Shown piece after piece: positions 37,591-45,254 of a stretch of DNA of 56,918 nt. Where the stretch lies: positions 1 to 56,918 of the forward strand of contig JAFGCO010000012.1 in assembly GCA_016932575.1 (NCBI GenBank), given 5' to 3'. Origin of the DNA: a bacterium (lineage in GTDB: Bacteria > Zhuqueibacterota > QNDG01 > JAFGCO01). How positions within the stretch are numbered: the stretch's first letter is position 1; every line of letters starts with the position of its first letter. The translations under genes and the position numbers were made by a program. Under the pieces are notes generated by a model. The model worked only from the letters and a program-made list of their open reading frames with translations. It was not told where the DNA came from and did not search any database.

Positions 37591-40556
37591 TCGGCAAAAC
37601 CATTTCACATTACAAAATACTTGAGAAACTCGGCGAAGGCGGCATGGGTGTCGTCTACAAAGCCGAAGACATCAAACTCAAACGCCCTGTGGCTCTGAAA
37701 TTCCTTAATGATATTTATCTAAAAAACAATATCGGAAAATTTGTAGGGGCACATAATCATGTGCCCCTACATGGTAATGTGCCCCTACAGACGGAGGCGC
37801 AGGCTGCCGCGGCCGTCAACCATCCCAATGTGTGTACAATCTATGAAATCGATGAAGCGGATGGTCAGGTTTTCATTACCATGGAATATGTTGAAGGGGA
37901 GTCGCTTCGCGACAAGATTAAAGATCAAAGATTAAAGATTAAAGACGTTATTGTGTACGCCACCCAAATCGCAGAAGGTTTGCAGGCCATCCATGATCAG
38001 GACTTGGTGCACCGGGATATCAAAAGCGAAAATATCCTGATTACGGATAAAGGCCAGGTCAAAATCATGGATTTCGGTCTGGTGAAATCCATGCATGTTA
38101 AAGACAAACTGACGGATGAGTCATCCGGGGGCACCATCGCCACTATGTCCCCCGAACAGATCCGGGGAGAAGCGATCGATCACCGGTCCGACATCTGGTC
38201 GTTTGGGGTGGTGCTGTATGAAATGCTGACCCGCTGTTTACCTTTCACCGAAGAGAACACATATGCTTTAATTGATTCGATTCTGAATGAAGCACCGGTT
38301 CCTGTTGAAAACCATTGTCCTGATCTTTTACCTGAATTTTCACTTCTTATCAAGCGCATGATGGAAAAGAAGCCGGAGAACCGCTATCAATCAATGAAGG
38401 ATCTGCTTAAAGATCTGAGGCAGGTTCAGGCAGAACGTTCTCAAAAAGAAACAGCACCCCTTGTTTTCTCTAAATTTGTCCGGATTTTTCGTCGCCCTGT
38501 CATCATGATACCAGTAACAGTTATGCTTGTCATGATTATTTCACTAACAATTTTTATCATCAACCGAAACAAGAAAATCCGCTGGGCAAAAGTTGAGGCG
38601 ATCCCTAAAATTGCACAACTTGCGGATGAAGGTCGAATACACGAGGCATTCAATCTCGTTGTTGAAGCTGGAAAAATCATCCCAAATGATCCCAAACTTA
38701 TCGAATTATTGCCATCTATTTCCAGGCCGATCACCATTGATACGGATCCTCAGGACGCTGAGATATTTTGGAAAGAATACGCGGAAACGGAGGATCCGTG
38801 GATTTATCTTGGAAAAACACTCATTGACAGCATCAGGCTACCGACCGGATTGAAACGCATGAAAATAGATAAGGAAGGATTTCAGACGATTACCCTGGCT
38901 CCGCATATCCAACATCAGCCAGATCCGGAAGAAAACAGGAAACCTTTGCACCTGAGTATGATCAAGCTGGATCAACTGGGGAGCATCCCGGATGGCATGG
39001 TTCGTGTGTACCCCATTCATATTTCTAAGGAGTGGTATGAATATGGTGAGATTGAATATCCATCATTTTTCCTGGATCAATTAGAAGTGACGAATAAAAA
39101 TTACAAGGTTTTTGTGGACAGCGGAGGATACAGGAAAAAAGAATACTGGAAACACTCCTTTATCAAAGACGGACAGGCCGTTCCCTGGGAAGAAGCCATG
39201 TCCCTTTTTAAGGACAGAACAGGAAGGTTCGGTCCGGCAACATGGCAGGCGGGCGATTATCCATCGGGCAGGGAAAATTTCCCGGTGACAGGCGTAAGCT
39301 GGTATGAAGCGGCTGCCTATGCAGAATTTATGGATAAAGAACTACCTACGGTCACCCACTGGCGCTGGGCAGCGGGTATTGAATCCGCACCTTGTATGAT
39401 CCCCCTGAGCAATGTAAGCAGTATGGGGCTTGCCCGGGCTGGCAGTTATCCTGGGATGGGGCCCTATGGAACCTATGACATGGCAGGCAATGCCAGAGAA
39501 TGGTGCTATAACCGAATGATTCCGGGCGAAAGACGGTTTATTCTCGGCGGTGCGTGGAATGATCCTGACTACCTGTTCAATGCCAATCAGACAGCCATGT
39601 CTCCATTTGACCGCTCTGTAACAAACGGTTTCCGGTGTATGAAAATACTGGAAGGAGATTCAAGTTTCACAGATCTGGCAAAGCCAATCGAATATTCCAT
39701 GCGTAACGTTTATGAGGAAAAACCGGTTTCGGATCAGACGTTCGATATCTTCCTGCGTATGTTTAGCTATCCCAAAACAGATTTGAACGAATCGCTGATA
39801 GCAACCTATGAAAAGGAAGGGATGACCATCGAAAAGGTATCATTTGATGCCGCCTACTGGAATGACCGTGTTTTTGCCTATTTATTCCTGCCTGATAAAG
39901 GCTCACCCCCCTTTCAGACAGTTGTTTTTTTCCCGGGCAATGGTGCTGTAGGCGCATCCCCTGATATGGTATTGCAACCTTATTATATTCGTGATTTTGA
40001 CTTTCTTACTAAAAGTGGCCGTGCCGTTCTCCATCCTGTATACACCGGAACCTTTGAAAGAAGTCACAATCCGCCAAGAAAGATGTTCGAAGGAGATGAA
40101 TATTCGCAGAGGGATTTTTATATCATGTGCGCTAAAGATTTAAGCCGTTCGCTGGATTATCTGGAAACACGGCCGGATATTGACTGTTCAAAACTGGCCT
40201 ATTACGGATTAAGCTGGGGAGCGGAACGAGGTCCGATTATGGTGTACACTGGGAAGCGCTTTCGTACAGCTATATTTTATGGGGGTGGATTCTGGATATG
40301 GAACTTACCGTTTTTACCGGAGATTAATATATTCCATTATCTTCCAAGGTTAAAACTTCCCGTTCTCATGCTGAATGGGAAATTCGATTATGAGTTTCCA
40401 TATCAGCAGTCACAGCTGCCATATTATGATCTTTTAGGCACACCTGATCAAGACAAAAAACATTTTCTGGATAATACCTCCCATTTTGTTGGACGGGATA
40501 ATCTGATCAGGGAAATCCTTGACTGGCTCGATCAGTATCTTGGGCCGGTCAATTAA
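37587..40556 (+). CDS. Ser/Thr protein kinase - TM - SUMF1-like - alpha/beta hydrolase fusion
   Basis: 989 residues. Kinase domain: GEGGMGVVYK, VALK (Lys 38), αC Glu about 70, HRDIKSEN (142-149), DFGLVKS. A TM helix follows at about 305-330 (VIMIPVTVMLVMIISLTIFI), so the kinase is cytoplasmic and the rest is outside the cytoplasm. Next comes a PEGA-like beta region, then a SUMF1/FGE-type domain (DQLEVTNKNYKVFVD, PVTGVSWYEAAAYAEFM, TYDMAGNAREWC, GFRCM), and last an alpha/beta hydrolase with nucleophile Ser in YGLSWGAE, a candidate Asp in NGKFDYEFP and His in NTSHFVG. A GTAG palindrome is read through at residues 53-67. It begins inside the stop of the RAYT gene, with AGGA just upstream. Confidence 0.88.
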   Translation: MIGKTISHYKILEKLGEGGMGVVYKAEDIKLKRPVALKFLNDIYLKNNIGKFVGAHNHVPLHGNVPLQTEAQAAAAVNHPNVCTIYEIDEADGQVFITMEYVEGESLRDKIKDQRLKIKDVIVYATQIAEGLQAIHDQDLVHRDIKSENILITDKGQVKIMDFGLVKSMHVKDKLTDESSGGTIATMSPEQIRGEAIDHRSDIWSFGVVLYEMLTRCLPFTEENTYALIDSILNEAPVPVENHCPDLLPEFSLLIKRMMEKKPENRYQSMKDLLKDLRQVQAERSQKETAPLVFSKFVRIFRRPVIMIPVTVMLVMIISLTIFIINRNKKIRWAKVEAIPKIAQLADEGRIHEAFNLVVEAGKIIPNDPKLIELLPSISRPITIDTDPQDAEIFWKEYAETEDPWIYLGKTLIDSIRLPTGLKRMKIDKEGFQTITLAPHIQHQPDPEENRKPLHLSMIKLDQLGSIPDGMVRVYPIHISKEWYEYGEIEYPSFFLDQLEVTNKNYKVFVDSGGYRKKEYWKHSFIKDGQAVPWEEAMSLFKDRTGRFGPATWQAGDYPSGRENFPVTGVSWYEAAAYAEFMDKELPTVTHWRWAAGIESAPCMIPLSNVSSMGLARAGSYPGMGPYGTYDMAGNAREWCYNRMIPGERRFILGGAWNDPDYLFNANQTAMSPFDRSVTNGFRCMKILEGDSSFTDLAKPIEYSMRNVYEEKPVSDQTFDIFLRMFSYPKTDLNESLIATYEKEGMTIEKVSFDAAYWNDRVFAYLFLPDKGSPPFQTVVFFPGNGAVGASPDMVLQPYYIRDFDFLTKSGRAVLHPVYTGTFERSHNPPRKMFEGDEYSQRDFYIMCAKDLSRSLDYLETRPDIDCSKLAYYGLSWGAERGPIMVYTGKRFRTAIFYGGGFWIWNLPFLPEINIFHYLPRLKLPVLMLNGKFDYEFPYQQSQLPYYDLLGTPDQDKKHFLDNTSHFVGRDNLIREILDWLDQYLGPVN
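37743..37788. repeat. GTAG palindrome plus half-arm inside kinase 1
   Basis: GTAGGGGCACAT (37743-37754), AATC, ATGTGCCCCTAC (37759-37770): perfect 12-4-12 palindrome, followed by a second right arm ATGTGCCCCTAC at 37777-37788. Together they encode VGAHNHVPLHGNVPL, just before the αC Glu of the kinase domain. Confidence 0.95.
37914..37945. repeat. A-rich heptad repeat inside kinase 1
   Basis: Drifting copies of AAGATTA / AAGATCA encode KIKDQRLKIKD at the loop after the hinge of the kinase. The same kind of repeat occurs noncoding at 50593-50637. The loop length here equals that of ordinary relatives, so it may be a replacement and not an added stretch. Confidence 0.65.
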
Positions 40557-40583
40557 TGCAATATTTCAGGCAGTGGCAAGTAT

Positions 40584-40705
40584 GAAAAATATGTCAATTT
40601 CCAAATGATAAAAAACAATATAATTTTGATTTGACATTGATCATTGGGATTTTCCGCCTGAAAAGAATTGACAGACAAGCATTTGACATTTGGATTTGGT
40701 CATTT
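40584..40705. repeat. AT-rich IVP-type repeat, deletion derivative (copy 2)
   Basis: Contains ATGTCAATTTCCAAATGATA, CAATATAATTTTGA (counterpart of the IVP gene start) and then the right-end motifs TTTGACATTGATCATTGGG and CATTTGACATTTGGATTTGG. It stands directly before a kinase start fragment. Confidence 0.65.
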
Positions 40706-40719
40706 AAAAATTATTCGTT

Positions 40720-40821
40720 ATGATCGGCAAAACCATTTCACATTATAAAATCCTTGAGAAATTGGGCGAAGGCGGTAACTTGTCCCACAAGCCTAAAAGG
40801 AAATTTGTTAATGACAGGTAA
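40720..40821 (+). pseudogene. Truncated duplicate of a kinase start
   Basis: ATG 40720 opens MIGKTISHYKILEKLGEGG, matching the start of the kinases at 37587 and 45255; after 40775 the similarity stops and 14 unrelated residues lead to a stop at 40819-40821. The stop lies inside the start of kinase 2, in another frame. It is a leftover of duplication or recombination within the kinase family. Confidence 0.85.
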
Positions 40822-43072
40822 GATAATTTCCCATTACAAAATTTTAAAAGAGCTAGGCCGTGGCGGGATGGGCGTCGTCTACAAAGCCGAAGACACTAAA
40901 CTTAAACGCTCCGTGGCCCTAAAATTCCTCCACACATCTGCCACAAAAGACAAATCCGGTAAACTTATTGGGGCACATAATGATGTGCCCCTACAGACGG
41001 AGGCTCAGGGAGCCGCTTCAGTCAACCATACCAATGTGTGTACAATTTATGAAATTAATAAGGCCGATGGTCATATCTTCATCGCTATGGAATATGTTCA
41101 AGGCAGGACATTGAAGGATATCGTAGGGGCACATGGCCATGTGCCCCAGAGCATTGATGCCATTATCGATTACGCCACACAAATTGCCCAGGGCCTGCAG
41201 GCCATTCATGAGAAGGGCATGGTGCACCGGGATATCAAGAGCGAGAATATCCTGATTACCGACAAGGGTCAGGTCAAGATCATGGATTTCGGCCTGGTGA
41301 AATCCATGTCTGTTAAAGATCGGGTGACGGATCAGGATTCATCCGGAGGCACTGTCGCCTATATGTCCCCCGAACAGATCCGGGGAGAATCGATCGATCA
41401 TCGGTCCGATATCTGGTCATTCGGTGTGGTTTTGTATGAAATGCTGATCGGCAGTTTGCCGTTCACCGGAAAAAATGTTTATGCCATGATTGATTCAATT
41501 CTGAATGAAGAACCTGAGTCCATGACCGGATTAAGGATGGATATCCCGGAAGTGTTGGAACGGATGACATACAGGGCATTGGGAAAAAAGAAGGAGGATC
41601 GTTTCCAGGATGTTCAGGAAATTCTGGCGGATTTGAAAAAATCCCAAAAATTCATTGAATCCATACCTTTAAATGAAAAAACAGCTTCTAAAAAAACAAA
41701 ACCGTCCATAGCCGTACTTCCTTTCATAAACATGAGCGCGGATCCGGAACAGGAGTATTTTTGCGACGGGATCACCGAAGAGATTATCAATGCCTTAACA
41801 AACATTGGCAGCCTGCATGTTGTTGCCCGGACTTCCGCCTTCTTTTTCAAGGGCAAGGATGTCAAACTTCGGGATATAGGCAAAGAGCTGAATGTGGAAA
41901 CCGTGCTTGAGGGCAGTGTCCGGAAATCAGGCAGGCGACTTCGCATTACAGCACAGCTCATCAATGTCGAAAATGATTATCATATCTGGTCCGAAAAATA
42001 TGACCGTGAACTGGAAGATATTTTTGAAATTCAGGATGACATCTCTCTGGCTATTGCTGAAGCACTGAAGATCAGGCTTCTGAATAAAGAAAAAGCAGCT
42101 GTAATCAAACGTCACACAGACAATCATCAGGCTTATGAGCTCTATCTGAAGGGCAATTATTTCTGGAACCAGCGCTCTGAAGAAGGATACCACAAAGCCA
42201 TTGAATGCTTTCAAAAGGCCATCGAAAAAGATCCGAATTATGCACGGGCTTATGTAGGTATAGCCAAGTGTTATTGGGCACTTGGATTATATTTTATTGA
42301 TCCGGATGTGGCTTTACCCAAAACAGTAGAAGCAGCCAATAAAGCTTTGGAAATAGATGACAAAATAGGTGAAGCTTATGTAGCGGCCAGTAATAGTTGT
42401 CTTTTTTCATTTGATTGGAAAGAATCTATAAAACAGTGTAAACGGGCCATTGTAATGGATCTGCAGGATATTTATACTTACCATTGCTATTCAAATACAT
42501 TGGCGCTAATTGGAAAACACGATGAAGCAATCAGTGTCATTAAACAAGCTTTGGAACTGGACCCTCTTTCGCTTAATATGAACTCCGTTGCAGGATTTCT
42601 GCTTCTGTTCGCCCGCCGTTTTGATGAAGCTATAGAAAAATTTCATAAAATACTCGAAATAGATCCGGATTTTCAACATTCTTTGATGTACCTTGGAATC
42701 ACTTATATAGCAAAAACCATGATTGAAGAAGCCATAGATACCTTTCATAAATTTTATTCCCTTTCAGAAGAGAGCCCTTTAGCAACAGGCCTTCTGGGGT
42801 ATGCCTATGCCAGGGCAGGACGCAAAAAGGATGCTTTACAGTTGCTTACTCAATTGACCAACCTCTCAGAAAGCAGACATGTTTTATCGCTTCATCGCGC
42901 TCTCATATATTTAGGACTCGGAGAATATAATCAGACATTTGAATATTTGGAAAAGTCTTATAAAAAACATGAAATATTGTTTCCTTTCTTAAGTAGTATA
43001 TCCATTTTTGATCCGATACGTAAAGATCCCCGATATATAATTCTGATGAAAAAGATGAATCTTGAAAAATAG
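40811..43072 (+). CDS. Ser/Thr protein kinase with TolB-like domain and TPR repeats
   Basis: 753 residues from ATG 40811 (MTGKIISHYKILKELGRGG), behind AAAAGGAAA; an in-frame upstream ATG at 40754 would add 19 unrelated residues. Kinase motifs: RGGMGVVYK, VALK, HRDIKSEN, DFGLVKS, and SPEQIRGESIDHRSDIWSFG. After about 300 comes a TolB-like/adenylate-cyclase-associated domain (SIAVLPFINMSADPEQEYFCDGITEEI, LEGSVRKSGRRLRITAQLI), then TPR repeats to the end (AIECFQKAIEKDPNYARAYVGIAK). No TM helix is seen, so it is probably cytoplasmic. Two GTAG palindromes lie in the kinase domain. Confidence 0.9.
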   Translation: MTGKIISHYKILKELGRGGMGVVYKAEDTKLKRSVALKFLHTSATKDKSGKLIGAHNDVPLQTEAQGAASVNHTNVCTIYEINKADGHIFIAMEYVQGRTLKDIVGAHGHVPQSIDAIIDYATQIAQGLQAIHEKGMVHRDIKSENILITDKGQVKIMDFGLVKSMSVKDRVTDQDSSGGTVAYMSPEQIRGESIDHRSDIWSFGVVLYEMLIGSLPFTGKNVYAMIDSILNEEPESMTGLRMDIPEVLERMTYRALGKKKEDRFQDVQEILADLKKSQKFIESIPLNEKTASKKTKPSIAVLPFINMSADPEQEYFCDGITEEIINALTNIGSLHVVARTSAFFFKGKDVKLRDIGKELNVETVLEGSVRKSGRRLRITAQLINVENDYHIWSEKYDRELEDIFEIQDDISLAIAEALKIRLLNKEKAAVIKRHTDNHQAYELYLKGNYFWNQRSEEGYHKAIECFQKAIEKDPNYARAYVGIAKCYWALGLYFIDPDVALPKTVEAANKALEIDDKIGEAYVAASNSCLFSFDWKESIKQCKRAIVMDLQDIYTYHCYSNTLALIGKHDEAISVIKQALELDPLSLNMNSVAGFLLLFARRFDEAIEKFHKILEIDPDFQHSLMYLGITYIAKTMIEEAIDTFHKFYSLSEESPLATGLLGYAYARAGRKKDALQLLTQLTNLSESRHVLSLHRALIYLGLGEYNQTFEYLEKSYKKHEILFPFLSSISIFDPIRKDPRYIILMKKMNLEK
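40967..40994. repeat. GTAG-type palindrome in kinase 2, site 1
   Basis: ATTGGGGCACAT, AATG, ATGTGCCCCTAC: same 12-4-12 layout, with the left foot mutated from GTAG to ATTG. Encodes IGAHNDVPL at the same place as in kinase 1. Confidence 0.92.
41123..41147. repeat. GTAG palindrome in kinase 2, site 2
   Basis: GTAGGGGCACAT, then G, GCCATGTGCCCC; the right foot CTAC is replaced by AGAG. Encodes VGAHGHVPQ in the loop after the hinge region of the kinase domain. Confidence 0.9.
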
Positions 43073-43157
43073 TATAAAATAAAAAAGTTAGAATGGATAT
43101 TATTTGAATTAATAAAAATATAGATGATAAGTTAATTATAAATCAAGGACAATTACA

Positions 43158-44084
43158 ATGGAAGAAGAATATCTCATTGCAAAAGCTCCGAATCCACAAT
43201 TTTTCAAAAAACAGATGGGTGACGTTGAACTCATTGCCATTAGTGATGGAGGGCTGAACTACGATATTGATATGATACTTGGCCGAATTCCTCAGGATCA
43301 GGTTTCACAATATAACTTTCCTGAAAAACAGATATTCCTGCCCTATACCATCCTGCTTATCAAAACAAAAGACACGCTTTTGCTGTGTGATGTGGGCGCA
43401 GGTGAATTCGGGAATAATGGCGATAAGTTCTTTCCCGGTCTGGATCATACAACATCAAGAACCAATCTGGTTGTACCAAGTCTTAAACTTGCCGGAATCC
43501 AACCCGAGGACATCGATCTGATTCTCATAACCCACGCGCATCCTGATCATATCACAGGCATGCTGGATGCAGAAGGCAATCTGGTCTTCCCCAATGCCCG
43601 TTATCTGACTGCACAGAACGAGTGGGACTACTGGATGTCCGTCGATCCTTCGGCTGTTGAAGCGGAAGCACTGCGCAAACATCTTGAAGCGCTGGTTCAT
43701 GAAGCAAGAACCGGTTTTAATCCAATCAGGGATAAAATCACATTTGTACAGAATGGTGAGGAGATTCTGCCGGGAATTCGTGTAGAGGCCGCATACGGCC
43801 ATACACCGGGGCATGTGATGGTGTCCATCACATCGATAGGTCAAACCGCGTATAATATCAGTGACGTTGTGGTCCATCCCCTGTTTGTGGAACATCCGGA
43901 GTGGGCACCTGCCATTGATATGAATTGGGATCAGGCAGATCAAACACGCCGGCAATTTTACGCAAAGGCAGCCGATGAAAATGCATTGGTGTTTGGCCAC
44001 CACATGGGCCCGTTTCCCAATTTCGGCCGGATTGTAAAGCAGGGAAGTTCATTTCAGTGGCAGGCCATTGAGAAAGATGGTTAA
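43158..44084 (+). CDS. MBL-fold metallohydrolase
   Basis: 308 residues, no signal peptide. The Zn motif HxHxDH is intact in LITHAHPDHITGM; further ligands are likely in AYGHTPGHVMVSI, the Asp of NISDVVVHPLF and the final GHHMG. Overall it resembles the lactonase or quorum-quenching type MBL proteins (about 300 residues), but the substrate cannot be named. It stands between kinase 2 and the IVP element, apparently alone. Confidence 0.88.
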   Translation: MEEEYLIAKAPNPQFFKKQMGDVELIAISDGGLNYDIDMILGRIPQDQVSQYNFPEKQIFLPYTILLIKTKDTLLLCDVGAGEFGNNGDKFFPGLDHTTSRTNLVVPSLKLAGIQPEDIDLILITHAHPDHITGMLDAEGNLVFPNARYLTAQNEWDYWMSVDPSAVEAEALRKHLEALVHEARTGFNPIRDKITFVQNGEEILPGIRVEAAYGHTPGHVMVSITSIGQTAYNISDVVVHPLFVEHPEWAPAIDMNWDQADQTRRQFYAKAADENALVFGHHMGPFPNFGRIVKQGSSFQWQAIEKDG

Positions 44085-44118
44085 ATTTAAATTTGATTAT
44101 TAGTGATAAAATGATCAA

Positions 44119-44588
44119 AAAATGACAAATTTCAAATGACAAATGACAAGAAAATGTCCAAATCCAAATGACCAAAAGCTATATGATCTTGAAGACCGCA
44201 CTGCGATTTTTAGAGAAAGTATTATATATTTTGCCAAAACAATTCCTCAAAATCTAATTAATAATTCTCTAATTAACCAGCTTATACGATCCGGAACAAG
44301 TATTGGTGCAAATTATATGGAAGCAGATGCTGCTGCATCAAAGAAAGACTTTAAACATAAAATAAGTATTTGCAGAAAGGAAGCAAAAGAAACAATGCAT
44401 TGGCTTCGAATGATCGTAAAGGCCAATCCTGAAAAGACGAATGAAGGTCGGACATTATGGAAAGAAGCCAAAGAGTTAGCACTTATCTTTTCTGCAATAC
44501 TAAACACAAAGAAACAGCCATGAGTAACCATTTGACATTTGTCATTGGAATTTTTTTTGACATTGGGATTTAGTCATTTTACATTTTA
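44119..44588. mobile_element. Full-length IVP-type element carrying the four-helix-bundle gene
   Basis: The left end (AATGACAAATTTCAAATGAC, then AATGTCCAAATCCAAATGAC) and right end (CATTTGACATTTGTCATTGG, then GACATTGGGATTTAGTCAT) are imperfect inverted repeats of about 55-60 bp. The only gene is the four-helix-bundle protein, whose start lies inside the left repeat. Five derivatives in the window keep the ends but lack the gene. Confidence 0.75.
44143..44523 (+). CDS. Four-helix-bundle protein, 23S rRNA intervening-sequence (IVP/S23) family
   Basis: 126 residues. Core motifs: YDLEDRTAIFRESIIYFAKTIP, LINQLIRSGTSIGANYMEADAAASKKDFKHKISICRKEAKETMHWLRMI, and a final helix KELALIFSAIL. This is the four-helix-bundle family first seen in sequences inserted into 23S rRNA genes, but common outside rRNA. 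The first ~12 residues are encoded by the terminal repeat. Biochemical role unknown. It may be the mobility or maintenance protein of the element, or a passenger. Confidence 0.9.
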   Translation: MTRKCPNPNDQKLYDLEDRTAIFRESIIYFAKTIPQNLINNSLINQLIRSGTSIGANYMEADAAASKKDFKHKISICRKEAKETMHWLRMIVKANPEKTNEGRTLWKEAKELALIFSAILNTKKQP

Positions 44589-44645
44589 AAGATATTTATA
44601 AAAACAACATCACATTTCATTCATTAAATTTGAGGAGGAGTTATC

Positions 44646-45080
44646 ATGAATCTACAGGACTGTACCAAGTTTGCCAATGAGTATCCGATTTGCTACCTGG
44701 CCACAATGGATGGAGACCAACCCAGAGTCAGAGCGCTTTCAATGGTATTGGCAGATGAAAGGGGATTCGGTTTTTGTACGTTATATCCCAAGCAATTCAG
44801 CAAACAATTACATGCGAATCCTAAAATCGAAATCTGTTTTTATAATAATGCCACCGAATTTCCGGACATGAAAATGATGCGGGTCACCGGCAAGGCAGAA
44901 TTTACAGATGAGAAAGTGCTGATGGACAAAGCCATCGAAACCAGAAAGGGTCTATCGGATGTAATAGGACAACCGGTAGAATCCCTTCTTGAAATTTTCC
45001 GAATTAGCACAGGCGAAGCTTATTTCTGGACCATCATGGACAATCTGAAAGAACCTGATATAGAAAGGATCAGGTTTTAA
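44646..45080 (+). CDS. Pyridoxamine 5'-phosphate oxidase-like FMN-binding protein (copy 1)
   Basis: 144 residues, split-barrel flavin-binding fold: CYLATMDGDQPRVRALSMV, GFGFCTLYPKQFSKQLHANPKIEICFYN, MKMMRVTGKAEF, EAYFWTIMDNLKEPDIERIRF. Strong GAGGAGG before ATG 44646. Closely related to the gene at 51081 (most positions identical by eye). Probably binds FMN or F420-like cofactor; substrate unknown. Preceded by the right end of the IVP element. Confidence 0.88.
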   Translation: MNLQDCTKFANEYPICYLATMDGDQPRVRALSMVLADERGFGFCTLYPKQFSKQLHANPKIEICFYNNATEFPDMKMMRVTGKAEFTDEKVLMDKAIETRKGLSDVIGQPVESLLEIFRISTGEAYFWTIMDNLKEPDIERIRF

Positions 45081-45083
45081 AAA

Positions 45084-45238
45084 CAATGACAAATTAATGT
45101 CAAAATTCAAATATACAAAAACAATATGATCTTGAGAAGAATATAATCATATTAAACACAAAGAAAAAATCGTGAATAGCCATTTGACATTGGTCATTGG
45201 GATTTCATTTGACATTTGGATTTGGTTATTTGACATTT
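45084..45238. repeat. IVP-type repeat, internal-deletion derivative (copy 3)
   Basis: Keeps both ends of the 44119 element and short remains of the gene: TATGATCTTGA (45125-45135) from its start and ATTAAACACAAAGAAA (45151-45166) from its end (full copy: ACTAAACACAAAGAAA). The ~330 bp between are deleted. Confidence 0.85.
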
Positions 45239-45254
45239 ATTCGGTAGTACTAAT

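Noticed and set aside
40754-40810. Earlier start for kinase 2
   Set aside because: The extra 19 codons run through the truncated kinase fragment in another frame; ATG 40811 gives the conserved start.
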